NCBI GenBank assembly: GCA_008638415.1
Contig: VWVT01000002.1
Span: forward strand, 310,001 to 374,000
Reading direction: 5' to 3'
From: Nocardiopsis sinuspersici
GTDB taxonomy: Bacteria; Actinomycetota; Actinomycetes; Streptosporangiales; Streptosporangiaceae
Length of the DNA stretch: 64,000 bases
In this document: piece by piece, positions 34,757 to 44,282 of the stretch
Position numbering within the stretch: the stretch's first letter is position 1
How the letters are laid out: every line of letters starts with the position of its first letter
Notes under the pieces: generated by a model
What the model saw: the letters and a program-made list of their open reading frames with translations, nothing else
Told to the model about the DNA's origin: nothing
Databases searched by the model: none
Position numbers and translations under genes: made by a program

Positions 34757-36145
34757 CTAGCAGCCGGGCAGGCGCTCGAAGAGGTAGGTCTCCACCCGGT
34801 CCAGGGACACACGCTCCTGGGACATGGTGTCGCGCTCGCGCACGGTCACCGCGTCGTCCTCCAGGGTGTCGAAGTCCACCGTCACGCAGAACGGGGTACC
34901 GATCTCGTCCTGGCGGCGGTAGCGGCGGCCGATCGCGCCGGCGTCGTCGAACTCCACGTTCCAGCGCCTGCGCAGCCGGGCGGCCAGGTCGCGCGCCTTG
35001 GGCGACAGGTCGGTGTTGCGCGACAGCGGCAGCACCGCGACCTTGACCGGGGACAGGCGCGGGTCCAGGCGCATGACGGCGCGCTTCTCCAGCTTGCCCT
35101 TGGCGTTGGGGGCCTCGTCCACGTTGTAGGCGTCCAGCATGAACGTGAGCACCGCCCGGTCGACACCGGCCGCGGGCTCGATGACGTAGGGGATGTAGCG
35201 CTCGTTGTTCTCCTGGTCGAAGTAGGACAGGTCCGCGCCGGAGGCCTCGGAGTGCGTCCTGAGGTCGTAGTCGGTGCGGTTGGCGACGCCCTCCAGCTCA
35301 CCCCACTCCGAGCCCTGGAAGTTGAAGCGGTACTCGATGTCGACGGTGCGCTTGGAGTAGTGGGACAGCTTCTCCTGCGGGTGCTCGTACAGGCGCAGGT
35401 TGTCCTTGGCGATGCCCAGGTCGAGGTACCACTGGTGGCGGGCGTCGATCCAGTACTGGTGCCACTCCTCGTCACTGCCGGGCTTGACGAAGAACTCCAT
35501 CTCCATCTGCTCGAACTCGCGGGTGCGGAAGATGAAGTTGCCCGGGGTGATCTCGTTGCGGAACGACTTGCCGATCTGGCCGATGCCGAAGGGCACCTTG
35601 CGGCGGGCGCTCTGTTCGACGTTCTTGTAGTTGACGAAGATGCCCTGGGCGGTCTCCGGGCGCAGGTAGGCCAGGCCCTTCTCGTCCTGGACGGGGCCCA
35701 GGTAGGTGCGCAGCAGGCCGTTGAACATACGCGGCTCGGTGAAGGAGTCCTTGGCGCCGCAGTTGGAGCAGGCGATCGCGGACAGGCCCTCGGCGGGCTC
35801 GTGGCCGTGCTTGGCCTCGTAGGCCTCGATGAGGTGGTCCGCGCGGAAGCGCTTGTGGCAGGACTGGCACTCGGTGAGGGGGTCGACGAACGCGTTCACG
35901 TGGCCGGAGGCCTCCCAGACCTCACGGGCCAGGATGACACTGGAGTCCAGGCCGACGATCTCCTCGCGCTCCTGCACCATGGCGCGCCACCACTGGCGCT
36001 TGACGTTGTTCTTGAGCTCGACGCCGAGGGGGCCGTAGTCCCAGGCGGCGCGCAGACCTCCGTAGATCTCACTGGAGGGGTAGACCAGACCCCGGCGTTT
36101 GGCGAGGTTGACCAGTGCGTCCATTGCCTCTGACTTGGCGGCCAT
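34757..36145 (-). CDS. glyS: glycyl-tRNA synthetase (class II, homodimeric type)
   Basis: The 462-residue enzyme charges tRNA-Gly. Class II motif 1 region: [20 protein letters not shown]. Motif 2 region: [20 protein letters not shown] and [20 protein letters not shown] followed by [16 protein letters not shown] zinc-ribbon-like CQSCHKRFR with [10 protein letters not shown] lies near residue 95-130. The C-terminal anticodon-binding domain includes [13 protein letters not shown] 36145 has GGAGAG upstream. The 180-bp leader upstream contains a widely spaced 13-bp inverted repeat. Confidence 0.96.
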   Translation of the reverse strand: MAAKSEAMDALVNLAKRRGLVYPSSEIYGGLRAAWDYGPLGVELKNNVKRQWWRAMVQEREEIVGLDSSVILAREVWEASGHVNAFVDPLTECQSCHKRFRADHLIEAYEAKHGHEPAEGLSAIACSNCGAKDSFTEPRMFNGLLRTYLGPVQDEKGLAYLRPETAQGIFVNYKNVEQSARRKVPFGIGQIGKSFRNEITPGNFIFRTREFEQMEMEFFVKPGSDEEWHQYWIDARHQWYLDLGIAKDNLRLYEHPQEKLSHYSKRTVDIEYRFNFQGSEWGELEGVANRTDYDLRTHSEASGADLSYFDQENNERYIPYVIEPAAGVDRAVLTFMLDAYNVDEAPNAKGKLEKRAVMRLDPRLSPVKVAVLPLSRNTDLSPKARDLAARLRRRWNVEFDDAGAIGRRYRRQDEIGTPFCVTVDFDTLEDDAVTVRERDTMSQERVSLDRVETYLFERLPGC

Positions 36146-36196
36146 GGGTGACTCTCCATCCGGCTGGGTGTCGGTGGATCGCGGTTAGCGATACAT

Positions 36197-36288
36197 CGGT
36201 TGTCGTGTGGGCGGTGAACGTGCGCCGAAACCCGGGAGCGGCAACGGCGGACGACCGCGTCCACCCAGGCTAGGGCACACGACAACCG
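36197..36288. repeat. 13-bp inverted repeat flanking 66 bp in the glyS upstream region
   Basis: CGGTTGTCGTGTG at 36197-36209 is the exact reverse complement of CACACGACAACCG at 36276-36288. The centre-to-centre distance is 79 bp, about 7.5 helical turns. It may be a pair of protein sites, or a long-range stem in the glyS leader. Confidence 0.7.
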
Positions 36289-36327
36289 CGAACACACGCT
36301 TTTCCCTGCCCACGGGGCCCGGACGGT

Positions 36328-36642
36328 TCAGGCCGGGGCGCCGCCACCGGCCATGACCTCGAACGCGGTGGGTTCGTCGATGGCGCGTGAGAGCAGCGGC
36401 ACGGCGTTGACCTTGACGTCGAAGTCGGACAGGGCCCGGCGGTAGAACCCGGCGCCGTCCCACTCGGTGACCACGGTCCACAGGCAGGGGTCGTCGGCGG
36501 CGCGGCCCACCCAGTGGCCCCGGAAGCCGGGGCGGCGGGAGAGCACGTCGACCGCGGCGGCGGCGTCGGTCTGGAAGGCCGCGGTGTCGGCCTCGGGCAC
36601 GGAGTAGCGGGTGATGACGATCACGGGTTCATTGTGGCCCAT
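36328..36642 (-). CDS. antibiotic biosynthesis monooxygenase (ABM) fold small protein
   Basis: This 104-residue protein has the dimeric alpha/beta barrel pattern of the ABM family: PVIVITRYSVPEADTAAFQT, VLSRRPGFRGHWVGRAADDP, CLWTVVTEWDGAGFYRRALS. Members range from quinone-forming monooxygenases to heme-degrading or signalling proteins, so the reaction is not predicted. It starts four bases after the NCS1 permease stop and is surely co-transcribed with it. Confidence 0.75.
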   Translation of the reverse strand: MGHNEPVIVITRYSVPEADTAAFQTDAAAAVDVLSRRPGFRGHWVGRAADDPCLWTVVTEWDGAGFYRRALSDFDVKVNAVPLLSRAIDEPTAFEVMAGGGAPA

Positions 36643-36648
36643 CCCGGG

Positions 36649-38166
36649 TCACACGGCGTTCTCGGCGTCGGCCTCCGGAGCCCTCGGAGCTCGGGGGGCT
36701 CCCGGATTCACGGAGGTCTTCGGGGCCTCCGGAGCCCTCGTGCCCGGGGCCTTGTACGAGCGCGCCGTGAGGGCGTAGACGACCGCCGCGAGGGTCATCC
36801 CGACGGGCAGGGACAGGTCCAGTCCGATCGCGCGGGCGACCGGCCCCGTGTACGGCAGGGTGTCCACGCACAGGGTGGCCGCGGCGGTGCCGGCGACCAG
36901 AGCGGCGAACCCCGCCCAGTTGACGCCGGAGGAGTACCAGTACGGCCCCTCCTCGGTCGTGTCGGTGAGGCCCGGGCCGTCGTAGCGGTTGCGGCGCAGC
37001 AGGATGTCGGTGGCGTAGATCGCCGTGCTGGGGCCGAGCAGGACGACGGTGAGCTGGAGCATGTTGCTGACCGAGTCGAGGAAGTTCGACACGAACAACG
37101 CGTACGTGGTCAGGGCCGCGGCGAGGACCCCGTCGACGATGACGCTGAGGGACCTGCGGATCCTGACGCCCATGGCTTGAAGGGCCAGGCCGGAACTGTA
37201 GGCCGACATCGCGTTGATCGCGATCGTGCTCAGGATGAGCACGAACGGGAAGACGGGCACGAACCAGCCGGGCAGGATCGACTCGAGGGCGGCCTGCGGC
37301 TCGGCCATGTCGATCGCGGTGGCGGCGAGCGAGCCGAGGAAGGTGACCACGACGCCGGGGAGGAAGCCTCCGAGCGTCGTCCAGCCGGCCACGGCCGCCG
37401 GGGAGGTCGTGCGCCTCAGGTAGCGGGAGAAGTCCGCGCTGTTGGTGTACGACAGCGGGCCCGAGGCGATGAGGGTGACGCCGATGAGCAGGGCCGCCCA
37501 CAGGGCGGTGCCCTCGAGCGGTTCGGCCGGCGTGTAGTCCCACCGTGCGCGCCGCAGCACCTCGAAGCCGATGATCGCGAAGGCCCCGGTGAGGAGCAGG
37601 GTGATCGGGAGGTAGAGCTTCACGATCGTGGCGTGGCCGTAGACGCTGATGGCCAGGGTGATGGCGGAGATGACCACGATCACGGCGGCCCGCACACCGG
37701 TGTTCGCCTCGACACCCGCCTTCTCGACGAGGGAGAAGCCGGCGACCGCGGCCGCGGCCAGGTTCAGGGCGATGTAGCAGATACAGAGCGCCCAGCCGGT
37801 GACGGCGATGTTCACCCGGTTGCCGCGGACGCCGAACATGGCCCGCATGACCACCTCGCTGGGCGTTCCCGACGCGGGGCCGGACACGGCCAGGATCCCC
37901 ACCAGCACCCAGAACAGGTTTCCCACCACGCACACCAGCAGGGCCTGCCACAGGGAGAGGCCCATGAGGATCAGGACGCCGCCGACGACCAGGCCCAGGT
38001 AGTTGACGTTGGCCGCGGCCCAGACCGCGAAGAGCTCCCGCGGTCTCCCCTGCCGTTCGCCGTCGGGGATGTGGTCGATTCCGTGGGCCTCGACCCGGCC
38101 GGCCCTGTTGGACGCCGGGGAGGTGTCGGCGGCTCCTCCGCCAGAGGGGGGATGCGTGGATGCCAT
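36649..38166 (-). CDS. NCS1-family nucleobase/hydantoin-type permease
   Basis: The 505-residue transporter starts at ATG 38166 (GGAGGATTCC upstream). It has about twelve membrane segments. Family features are GIDHIPDGERQGRPRELFAV followed by WAAANVNYLGLVVGGVL, SGPASGTPSEVVMRAMFGVR and GPLSYTNSADFSRYLRRTT. These match the cytosine/purine permease (CodB-like) branch, which works by proton or sodium symport. The substrate may be related to the divergent amidohydrolase (a cyclic amide or base), but that is inference. Transcribed divergently from the TetR gene; ABM gene downstream. Confidence 0.87.
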   Translation of the reverse strand: MASTHPPSGGGAADTSPASNRAGRVEAHGIDHIPDGERQGRPRELFAVWAAANVNYLGLVVGGVLILMGLSLWQALLVCVVGNLFWVLVGILAVSGPASGTPSEVVMRAMFGVRGNRVNIAVTGWALCICYIALNLAAAAVAGFSLVEKAGVEANTGVRAAVIVVISAITLAISVYGHATIVKLYLPITLLLTGAFAIIGFEVLRRARWDYTPAEPLEGTALWAALLIGVTLIASGPLSYTNSADFSRYLRRTTSPAAVAGWTTLGGFLPGVVVTFLGSLAATAIDMAEPQAALESILPGWFVPVFPFVLILSTIAINAMSAYSSGLALQAMGVRIRRSLSVIVDGVLAAALTTYALFVSNFLDSVSNMLQLTVVLLGPSTAIYATDILLRRNRYDGPGLTDTTEEGPYWYSSGVNWAGFAALVAGTAAATLCVDTLPYTGPVARAIGLDLSLPVGMTLAAVVYALTARSYKAPGTRAPEAPKTSVNPGAPRAPRAPEADAENAV

Positions 38167-38205
38167 GGAATCCTCCGGTCCGCTGTGACGGTGCCCACCG
38201 CCCGC

Positions 38206-38241
38206 TTGCTTATTGGTCACACACTCAATAGCATCGTGGAC
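38206..38241 (+). promoter_or_regulatory. leaderless promoter of the TetR gene, with overlapping dyad
   Basis: TTGCTT (38206-38211) and TAGCAT (38229-38234) are spaced by 17 bp. Transcription would begin near 38236-38242, that is, at the start codon itself. A short dyad, TATTG (38211) to CAATA (38230), covers the spacer and could be the TetR operator controlling both this gene and the divergent permease. Confidence 0.55.
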
Positions 38242-38979
38242 ATGTCGTCAAGCGTCCAGAGGAAACGAATCCGCAAGTCACCGGCGGACCGGCGCGCGGA
38301 GATCGTCGGCGAGGCCGCCGCCGTCGCCTTGGCCGAGGGGCTCGAATGCATCACCCTGCGCCGGATCGGTGAGCGGCTCGGCGTACGGCCCGGCCTCGTC
38401 AGCCACTACTTCCCCGCCGTCGAGGACCTCGTGGCAGAGGCCTTCGGCAGCGCGGCCGCAGGAGAACTCGACACGCTCATTCCGAGGGACAGAAGCGACG
38501 GGACGCCCACGCACCACCTCGCGCGGTTCTTCGCGCTCGCGATGGGAGAGCCCTACGACGACATCAGTCGGCTCTGGCTCAACGCCCGCCACCTCAGTCG
38601 CTACCGCCCCGTCCTGCGCGGCAGGGTCGAACGCCAGGAGGCCATGTGGCGCGAACGCCTGGAGGGCCTCATCCGCGACGGCGTCGACGGCGGCGCCTTC
38701 CGCACCGACGATCCGCGTGTGGCGGCCGTCCGGATCCTGGTGGTCGTCGACGGTCTCGGCGCACACGCCAACACCGACGACGGCGACCGCCCCGAAACGG
38801 TCAGGCACATGGCCGTCACCACCGCCGAACGCGAACTCGGCCTGGACGGCGGCGCCCTTCTGCGCCACGCGGCCGCGCTGGAGGACGGCCGAAGCGGCGC
38901 CCGGCCCGTCCCCGGCTCCGACGACGGCGCCGGCACCACCGCCGACCGACCCCGACGAACCGACCACGAGGAGCCGTAG
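38242..38979 (+). CDS. TetR-family transcriptional regulator
   Basis: This 245-residue repressor starts at ATG 38242; GTG 38236 is the alternative and neither has a ribosome-binding site. The N-terminal HTH domain: RIRKSPADRRAEIVGEAAAV, LECITLRRIGERLGVRPGLV and SHYFPAVEDLVAEAFG. The ligand-binding domain resembles the BetI-type C-terminus (WLNARHLSRYRPVLRGRVER, DGVDGGAFRTDDPRVAAVRI). The last 40 residues are low complexity. Its stop overlaps the amidohydrolase start (TAGTG), so both are produced together, and the divergent NCS1 permease is a probable target. Confidence 0.88.
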   Translation: MSSSVQRKRIRKSPADRRAEIVGEAAAVALAEGLECITLRRIGERLGVRPGLVSHYFPAVEDLVAEAFGSAAAGELDTLIPRDRSDGTPTHHLARFFALAMGEPYDDISRLWLNARHLSRYRPVLRGRVERQEAMWRERLEGLIRDGVDGGAFRTDDPRVAAVRILVVVDGLGAHANTDDGDRPETVRHMAVTTAERELGLDGGALLRHAAALEDGRSGARPVPGSDDGAGTTADRPRRTDHEEP

Positions 38980-40604
38980 TGCCCACCAGCCTCGTCCTGC
39001 TGTCCGCCCGCCTGCTCGACCCGGTCACCGGAGGGCCGCTGCCGGACACCGCCCTGGCCGTCTCCGAGGGACGGATCTCCGCGCTGGGCGACGACCGCCG
39101 GATCCGCGCGCTCGCCGACTCCTCGACGACGGTGGTCGACCTCGGGGGAGCCGTGGTGACGCCGGGCCTCGTCGACGGCCACCTCCACCCGGTGTCGGGC
39201 GCCGAGCTCACCCAGGGCCTGGACCTGTCCGGCCACACCGGCCTCGACGGCGTGCGCGGGGCCCTGGCCCGCGAGGCGCGCTCACTGCCCCCCGGCGCGT
39301 GGCTGCACGGCTGGGGCCTGGACCCGAACGTGTTCGGCGACCGACCCGTATCGGCCGACGCCCTCGCTCCGGTGCTCGACGGCGTCCCGGCCCTCCTCCA
39401 GCTCTTCGACGCGCACTCGATGATCGCCAGCGCCCGCGCCCTCGAACTCGCGGGCGTCGACGGTCCCCGCCGCTTCGACCAGGCGGCCGAGGTCGTGTGC
39501 GACGACCGGGGGCGTCCGACCGGTCTGCTGCTGGAGGACGCGGCCTGCGAGCTCGTCGAGCGCGCGGCCCCCAGGCCCACCGCCGCCAAGCGGCGTGAGC
39601 GCCTCGCCACCGCCCTGCGGAGGATGGCCGCGTCCGGGCTCACCGGCGGACACGCCATGGACGCCAACGGCGACAGCCTCTCCCTCTACGCCGAACTCGA
39701 CGCCGCCGGGGAACTGCCGCTGCGGCTGCGCGTCGCCCCCTGGTGCCAGCCGGACACCGGCTCGGACGGGCTGCGTGCGCTCATCGAGCAGCAGGGGACC
39801 GCCGGCCGGCTCTGGCGGACCGAGGGCGTGAAGCTCTTCATGGACGGCACCATCGACAACGGCACCGCGTGGCTGGAGCGACCGGACCGGCACGGGAGGT
39901 CCACCCACGCCTTCTGGCCCGATCCCGAGGACTACACGCGCACCGTCGCCGAACTGCACCGGGCCGGTGTCCCCACCGCCACGCACGCCATCGGCGACGC
40001 GGCCGTACGGCACGTGCTCGACTCCGTCGAGAAGGCGCGGGCGCAGGGCGGCGGGGGCCTCAGGCACCGCGTCGAGCACATCGAGACCGTGCCCGACGAC
40101 ACCCTGCGCCGTTTCGCGGAGGTGGGGGTCATCGCCTCCATGCAGCCCACCCACTGCTGTGACTACACGCGCGCCGACCACACCGACAACTGGTCCCGCC
40201 GCCTCGGCGAGGAGCGGGCCTCCCGCGCCTGGCGCTGCCGCGACCTGTGGGACTCGGGCGCCACCGTCGTCCTGGGCTCCGACTGGCCCATCGCCCCGTA
40301 CGCCCCGCTGGGGGTCATGGCCGGCGCCCGCCACCGCCGTCCCAGCCGCGACCCGTCCCAGCCCCCGCACGGCCCGGAGCAGGCCCTCACCGCGTTGGAG
40401 GCCCTCCAGGCCATGACCGTCAACCCCGCCCACGCGGCGGGCGAGGAGCGGGTCGCCGGACGTATCGGCGTCGGCCGGCGCGCCGACCTCACCGTCTTCG
40501 CGGACGACCCGCTCACCACCTCCGACACCGACCTGCCCGGCCTGCCCGTCGTACTGACCGTGCTCGACGGCCGCGTCACCCACCGGGACCCGAACCTGTC
40601 GTAG
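38979..40604 (+). CDS. metal-dependent amidohydrolase (YtcJ-like, amidohydrolase family 3)
   Basis: The 541-residue enzyme starts at GTG 38979, overlapping the TetR stop, with GAGGAG upstream. GGAVVTPGLVDGHLHPVSGA (HxH metal motif, about 65) marks the superfamily. KLFMDGTIDNGTAWLERPDR is the YtcJ signature region. Further metal ligands lie in GVPTATHAIGDAAV and GLRHRVEHIETV, and the catalytic Asp in VVLGSDWPIAPYAPLGVM. Known relatives hydrolyse N-formyl or other amide bonds; the substrate here is unknown. Predicted cytosolic. Confidence 0.87.
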   Translation: MPTSLVLLSARLLDPVTGGPLPDTALAVSEGRISALGDDRRIRALADSSTTVVDLGGAVVTPGLVDGHLHPVSGAELTQGLDLSGHTGLDGVRGALAREARSLPPGAWLHGWGLDPNVFGDRPVSADALAPVLDGVPALLQLFDAHSMIASARALELAGVDGPRRFDQAAEVVCDDRGRPTGLLLEDAACELVERAAPRPTAAKRRERLATALRRMAASGLTGGHAMDANGDSLSLYAELDAAGELPLRLRVAPWCQPDTGSDGLRALIEQQGTAGRLWRTEGVKLFMDGTIDNGTAWLERPDRHGRSTHAFWPDPEDYTRTVAELHRAGVPTATHAIGDAAVRHVLDSVEKARAQGGGGLRHRVEHIETVPDDTLRRFAEVGVIASMQPTHCCDYTRADHTDNWSRRLGEERASRAWRCRDLWDSGATVVLGSDWPIAPYAPLGVMAGARHRRPSRDPSQPPHGPEQALTALEALQAMTVNPAHAAGEERVAGRIGVGRRADLTVFADDPLTTSDTDLPGLPVVLTVLDGRVTHRDPNLS

Positions 40605-40617
40605 GCCCCGACCCCAC

Positions 40618-40659
40618 GCGCGGACGTTCCGGAGAGGGGTCGTCTCCGGGCGTCCGCGC
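40618..40659. terminator. bidirectional terminator between amidohydrolase and TagF-like genes
   Basis: GCGCGGACG pairs with CGTCCGCGC and, inside it, CCGGAGA pairs with TCTCCGG, in the 69-bp gap between two convergent genes. Confidence 0.75.
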
Positions 40660-40673
40660 CGCGGTGCTCCGTG

Positions 40674-43600
40674 TCAGTCCCGGCCGAAGACCCGGTCGAC
40701 GACGCGCGCCGCCGCGTGCCCGTCGTCGAGCGGGCAGAACTGCTCGACGAAGGCCCGGTAGGAGGCCTCACTGCGGGCGGCCACCTCGTCGATGTTCAGC
40801 AGGGCGTCGACGACCTCGTCGGACTCGGTCAGCAGCGGCCCCGGCGCGGTCTCCTCGAAGTCGAAGTAGAAACCGCGCAGGTTGTCCCGGTAGCTCTCCA
40901 GGTCGTAGGTGAAGAAGAGCATCGGGCGGCCGGTGTTGGCGAAGTCGAACATCATCGACGAGTAGTCCGTGACGAGCACGTCGGTGATCAGGAACAGCTC
41001 CATGATCTCCGGGTACAGGGACACGTCGTGGACGAAGCCCTCCCCCACGATCGGCACGCTGTCCACCACCCGGGGGTGCCGGCGCACGAGCAGCACGTGG
41101 TCCTCGCCGAGCTTGTCGTGCATCCGGCGCAGGTCCAGGTGCAGGTCGAGCTTGTGCTTGCCGCGCGTGTAGTACTTGTCGTCGCGCCAGGTCGGCGCGT
41201 ACAGCACCACCTTCTTGCCCTCGGGCAGGCCGAGCCGCCTGCGGGTGCGCTCGGCGATCGCGTCCCGGTCCGGTGAGAAGAAGACGTCGTTGCGCGGGTA
41301 GCCGGTCTCCAGGATCTCGCCCTCGAAGCGGAAGGCGCGGCGCAGGATCGGGGTCGCCCAGGGGCTCGGTGAGACCAGGTAGTCCCACTGGGCGGTCTCC
41401 CAGGCGAGCTTGTCGAAGTAGTCGCGCGACTTGCCGCGGATGTTCTCCACGTCGAAGCCGATCCGCTTGAGCATCGAGCCGTGCCAGGTCTGCACGACCA
41501 CCTGGTCGGGGCGCCGGTGGAACCACGCGGGCTGGCGGGAGTTGGTGACCAGGTAGCGGCTGCGCGCCAGGGCCTCGTAGTACTCCCGGCCCCGGTGGCG
41601 CACCGGGACGAGGTCGTCGGGCAGGCGCACCTGGCCGTCGGCGACCAGCCACGACATCGGGTAGTCCGCCCAGCGCTCCCGCCCGCGCAGCTCCGCGTAG
41701 ACGCTCTGCGGGCTGTCGGAGTACTGGCGCCCGGTGTAGGTGTCGAAGAGGATCCCCTCGGTGACGGGCTCCCGGCGCTGGGCCGGGTAGTGGTGCTCGC
41801 GCAGCGCGCGCTGGGCGAAGGCGCCCCGCTCGGAGGGGCGCAGGTCGCTGCCGACCTGGAGCACGGGGATGCCGCTCCCCTGGTAGGAGAGGACGTAGGC
41901 GCGCTCCCTGGTCCGCGTCTCCAGCGGTAGGTCGGGGATGAGCGCGTCGGAGAACTCCACGCCCACGTCCGTCGATCCGCTCTCGGCCGCGGGGTCGCTG
42001 ACCCGGCCCCACAGCTGGTAGGTACCCGCGGGCAGGGACAGGGTGCCCGACAGGGTGGCGACGTCGGCCGGGGAGAAGCGGGCCGTGAAGCGGTGGCCGG
42101 AGCGCTCCACCGCCAGGGAGTGCTCCTCGTCGCGGCCGCGCGCCCTGGCGACCAGGCGCAGCTCGGCGCGGTCGAGGAACTCGCCCTCCAGGACCAGGTC
42201 GCGCCCCTGCCAGCGGGCCCGGTCGACCGTGGGGCGGGCGTGCCCGGCGCGCAGCTTCAGGTGGCCGGTCGCCGTGCGCTGCACGGCCAGCTCCCGCCGG
42301 ATGCCCTCGTCCGCGTAGGCGGCGGTGGCCACCTCGTCGGGCAGGACCAGCGGAACACCCCGCTCCCGCGGGGTGGCCAGGTGGACGTCCCACTCCTCCT
42401 GGCGGATCACCCCGCCGCACTCGGTGACGCTGCGGGCGAGGAGCTCCTCGGCGTGCATGCGTACGATGAAGCGGCCGTCGTGGACGAAGACCGGGTACGT
42501 GAGCTCGGCGGTGCCGGGGCGCCGCGTCAGGCGCAGCTCGGCGTCCCGGGCGGCGGGCGCGGACACCAGTTCGCCCTCCAGCTCCAGTTCCCTGGTCCGG
42601 GTGTCGAAGCGGTGGCCGGTGACGCGGACGCGGGTCGGTTCGACGCTGACCACCAGTTGGCGGTCCCTGTTCCAGTGCGGCCGCACCCACACGTCCTCGG
42701 CCACCTGGTGGTAGCCGGGCCGCTCGGGCGGTCCGGGAACGGGGCCGGAGACGAACCTGCGCCGGGTGATCCCCCGGTTGAGGACGACCAGCTCCAGTTT
42801 CCAGTCGCCGGGTTCCCAGGAGCCGGAGGTGCGCAGCCTGTTCGGGTCGAGGACGGCGGTGAAGCCGCCGTAGTCGTGGCGGGCGGCGTCGGCGACGTCG
42901 GGCAGCCGGTACTCGGCGGCGAGCCGGACGCGCACGGGCACGCGGACCCTGCGGTGGGTGGCGGTGTTGACGGCGAAGGCCACCACGTGCTGCTGCCAGC
43001 GCCGGCGGGCGCGCAGGTGGCGGATACCGATCCGGCCGCTGACGTGCAGGCGGCCGCGGCTCCAGTGGATCTCCTCGGTCTTCTGGCGGACCCGGATCTC
43101 CTCGTTCAGCCGGTACACCTCGCGTGGCACGGCCCTGGCGGGGTCCTCGGACTCGAAGAAGGGGTAGCGGACGTAGTAGCCCAGACCGCGCCGCACGACG
43201 GGGGCCTTCTTGATCTCGACGCTCTTGGCGAAGACCGCGACCTCCAGGACGTCGGAGACGCGCCGCTTGCGCACCAGGTGGTACAGGAGGCGGTCGAGGA
43301 CGTTGAGGCCGTGCAGGAGCCGCGCGGGCACGTGGTCGAGGTAGCCGTTGAGCAGGTCGACGGCGACCGCACGGGCCTCCTCGTCGGCCTCGTCCAGGCG
43401 CAGGAGGATCTGGTGGAGCTCGCCCCGGAGGAGGAGGCGGTCCCACAGGTCGCGGTCGGCCCCGGGCAGGCCGGCGGCGAGCTCGCCCATGGCGGTGATG
43501 CGGCGGGTCAGGACGGCCTTGTCCAGGGGGACCGACGCGTCCTCGCGCTTGCGCCTGAGCAGGACGGGTGCGGGCAGGACGTCGGCGGTGCGGGCGGACA

Positions 43601-44282
43601 GGAGGGCCCGGCGCAGGCCGAGGTCGGCGTCCTCGGGGTCGAGGGAGTGGTCGGCCAGGGACTCCCAGAACCCCCTGCGCCAGAGCTTGTTGCCGAGGGT
43701 GCCGTCGGCGACCAGGGCGGGGAGGTCGCGGGGGTCCTCGGCCACGCGGTGCTTGTTGCAGTACTTGCGGTGCGCCTTGGAGGGGGAGGCGCCCAGCTCG
43801 TCGAACTTGTACACGTTGCCGGCCACCAGGTCCGAGTGGGTGTCGGCGGCGCTGTGCAGGAGGTAGTCCAGGGAGTAGCTGGTGAGGGCGTCGGATCCCT
43901 CCAGGAAGAGCAGATGGGTGCCGCTGGTGGCGGCGGTGGCGCGTGCGCGCGCGGCGGGCCGGTCGGGAGCGGGCCCGCCGGCCAGGAGGGTCACCGTGAG
44001 GCCGGGGGGCGGGGACTCGGCGAACGCGGCGGCGACGGCGCGTGCGTCCTCACGCGCGGACTCGACGGCCTCGTCTCCCTGGTCGCCCTCCTCCTGGCCG
44101 CCCTCCTCGGCGCGGCCGGCGGCCCCGAGGACCGGGACGAGGACGACTTCGACGGGCGCCGCGGATCCGGGCGCTCGGGCCCCGTCCCGGCCACCGCCGC
44201 GTTGGCGGGCCAGGGAGTCGAGGCAGTTCTGCAGGTGTGGCTCCGTGACGTCGAACGTCACGGCAACAGTGGCTTGGGGCAC
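40674..44282 (-). CDS. large TagF-like CDP-glycerol:polyol-phosphate transferase with N-terminal glycosyltransferase-like region
   Basis: The 1202-residue protein starts at GTG 44282 (GGAGGAAG upstream). The first 300 residues resemble a family 2 glycosyltransferase: TVAVTFDVTEPHLQNCLDSL, ATSGTHLLFLEGSDALTSYS, DLVAGNVYKFDE. The usual DxD cannot be placed with certainty and there is a 50-residue Gly/Glu-rich insert. A long beta-rich middle part (about 420-800) has no recognised domain. The C-terminal 370 residues are the TagF/CDP-glycerol glycerophosphotransferase domain: VVQTWHGSMLKRIGF, SPSPWATPILRRAFRFEG, ILETGYPRNDVFF, KVVLYAPTWRDDKYYTRGKH and TDVLVTDYSSMMFDFANTGR. It probably polymerises a teichoic-acid-like wall polymer at the inner face of the membrane. 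Confidence 0.87.
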   Translation of the reverse strand: MPQATVAVTFDVTEPHLQNCLDSLARQRGGGRDGARAPGSAAPVEVVLVPVLGAAGRAEEGGQEEGDQGDEAVESAREDARAVAAAFAESPPPGLTVTLLAGGPAPDRPAARARATAATSGTHLLFLEGSDALTSYSLDYLLHSAADTHSDLVAGNVYKFDELGASPSKAHRKYCNKHRVAEDPRDLPALVADGTLGNKLWRRGFWESLADHSLDPEDADLGLRRALLSARTADVLPAPVLLRRKREDASVPLDKAVLTRRITAMGELAAGLPGADRDLWDRLLLRGELHQILLRLDEADEEARAVAVDLLNGYLDHVPARLLHGLNVLDRLLYHLVRKRRVSDVLEVAVFAKSVEIKKAPVVRRGLGYYVRYPFFESEDPARAVPREVYRLNEEIRVRQKTEEIHWSRGRLHVSGRIGIRHLRARRRWQQHVVAFAVNTATHRRVRVPVRVRLAAEYRLPDVADAARHDYGGFTAVLDPNRLRTSGSWEPGDWKLELVVLNRGITRRRFVSGPVPGPPERPGYHQVAEDVWVRPHWNRDRQLVVSVEPTRVRVTGHRFDTRTRELELEGELVSAPAARDAELRLTRRPGTAELTYPVFVHDGRFIVRMHAEELLARSVTECGGVIRQEEWDVHLATPRERGVPLVLPDEVATAAYADEGIRRELAVQRTATGHLKLRAGHARPTVDRARWQGRDLVLEGEFLDRAELRLVARARGRDEEHSLAVERSGHRFTARFSPADVATLSGTLSLPAGTYQLWGRVSDPAAESGSTDVGVEFSDALIPDLPLETRTRERAYVLSYQGSGIPVLQVGSDLRPSERGAFAQRALREHHYPAQRREPVTEGILFDTYTGRQYSDSPQSVYAELRGRERWADYPMSWLVADGQVRLPDDLVPVRHRGREYYEALARSRYLVTNSRQPAWFHRRPDQVVVQTWHGSMLKRIGFDVENIRGKSRDYFDKLAWETAQWDYLVSPSPWATPILRRAFRFEGEILETGYPRNDVFFSPDRDAIAERTRRRLGLPEGKKVVLYAPTWRDDKYYTRGKHKLDLHLDLRRMHDKLGEDHVLLVRRHPRVVDSVPIVGEGFVHDVSLYPEIMELFLITDVLVTDYSSMMFDFANTGRPMLFFTYDLESYRDNLRGFYFDFEETAPGPLLTESDEVVDALLNIDEVAARSEASYRAFVEQFCPLDDGHAAARVVDRVFGRD

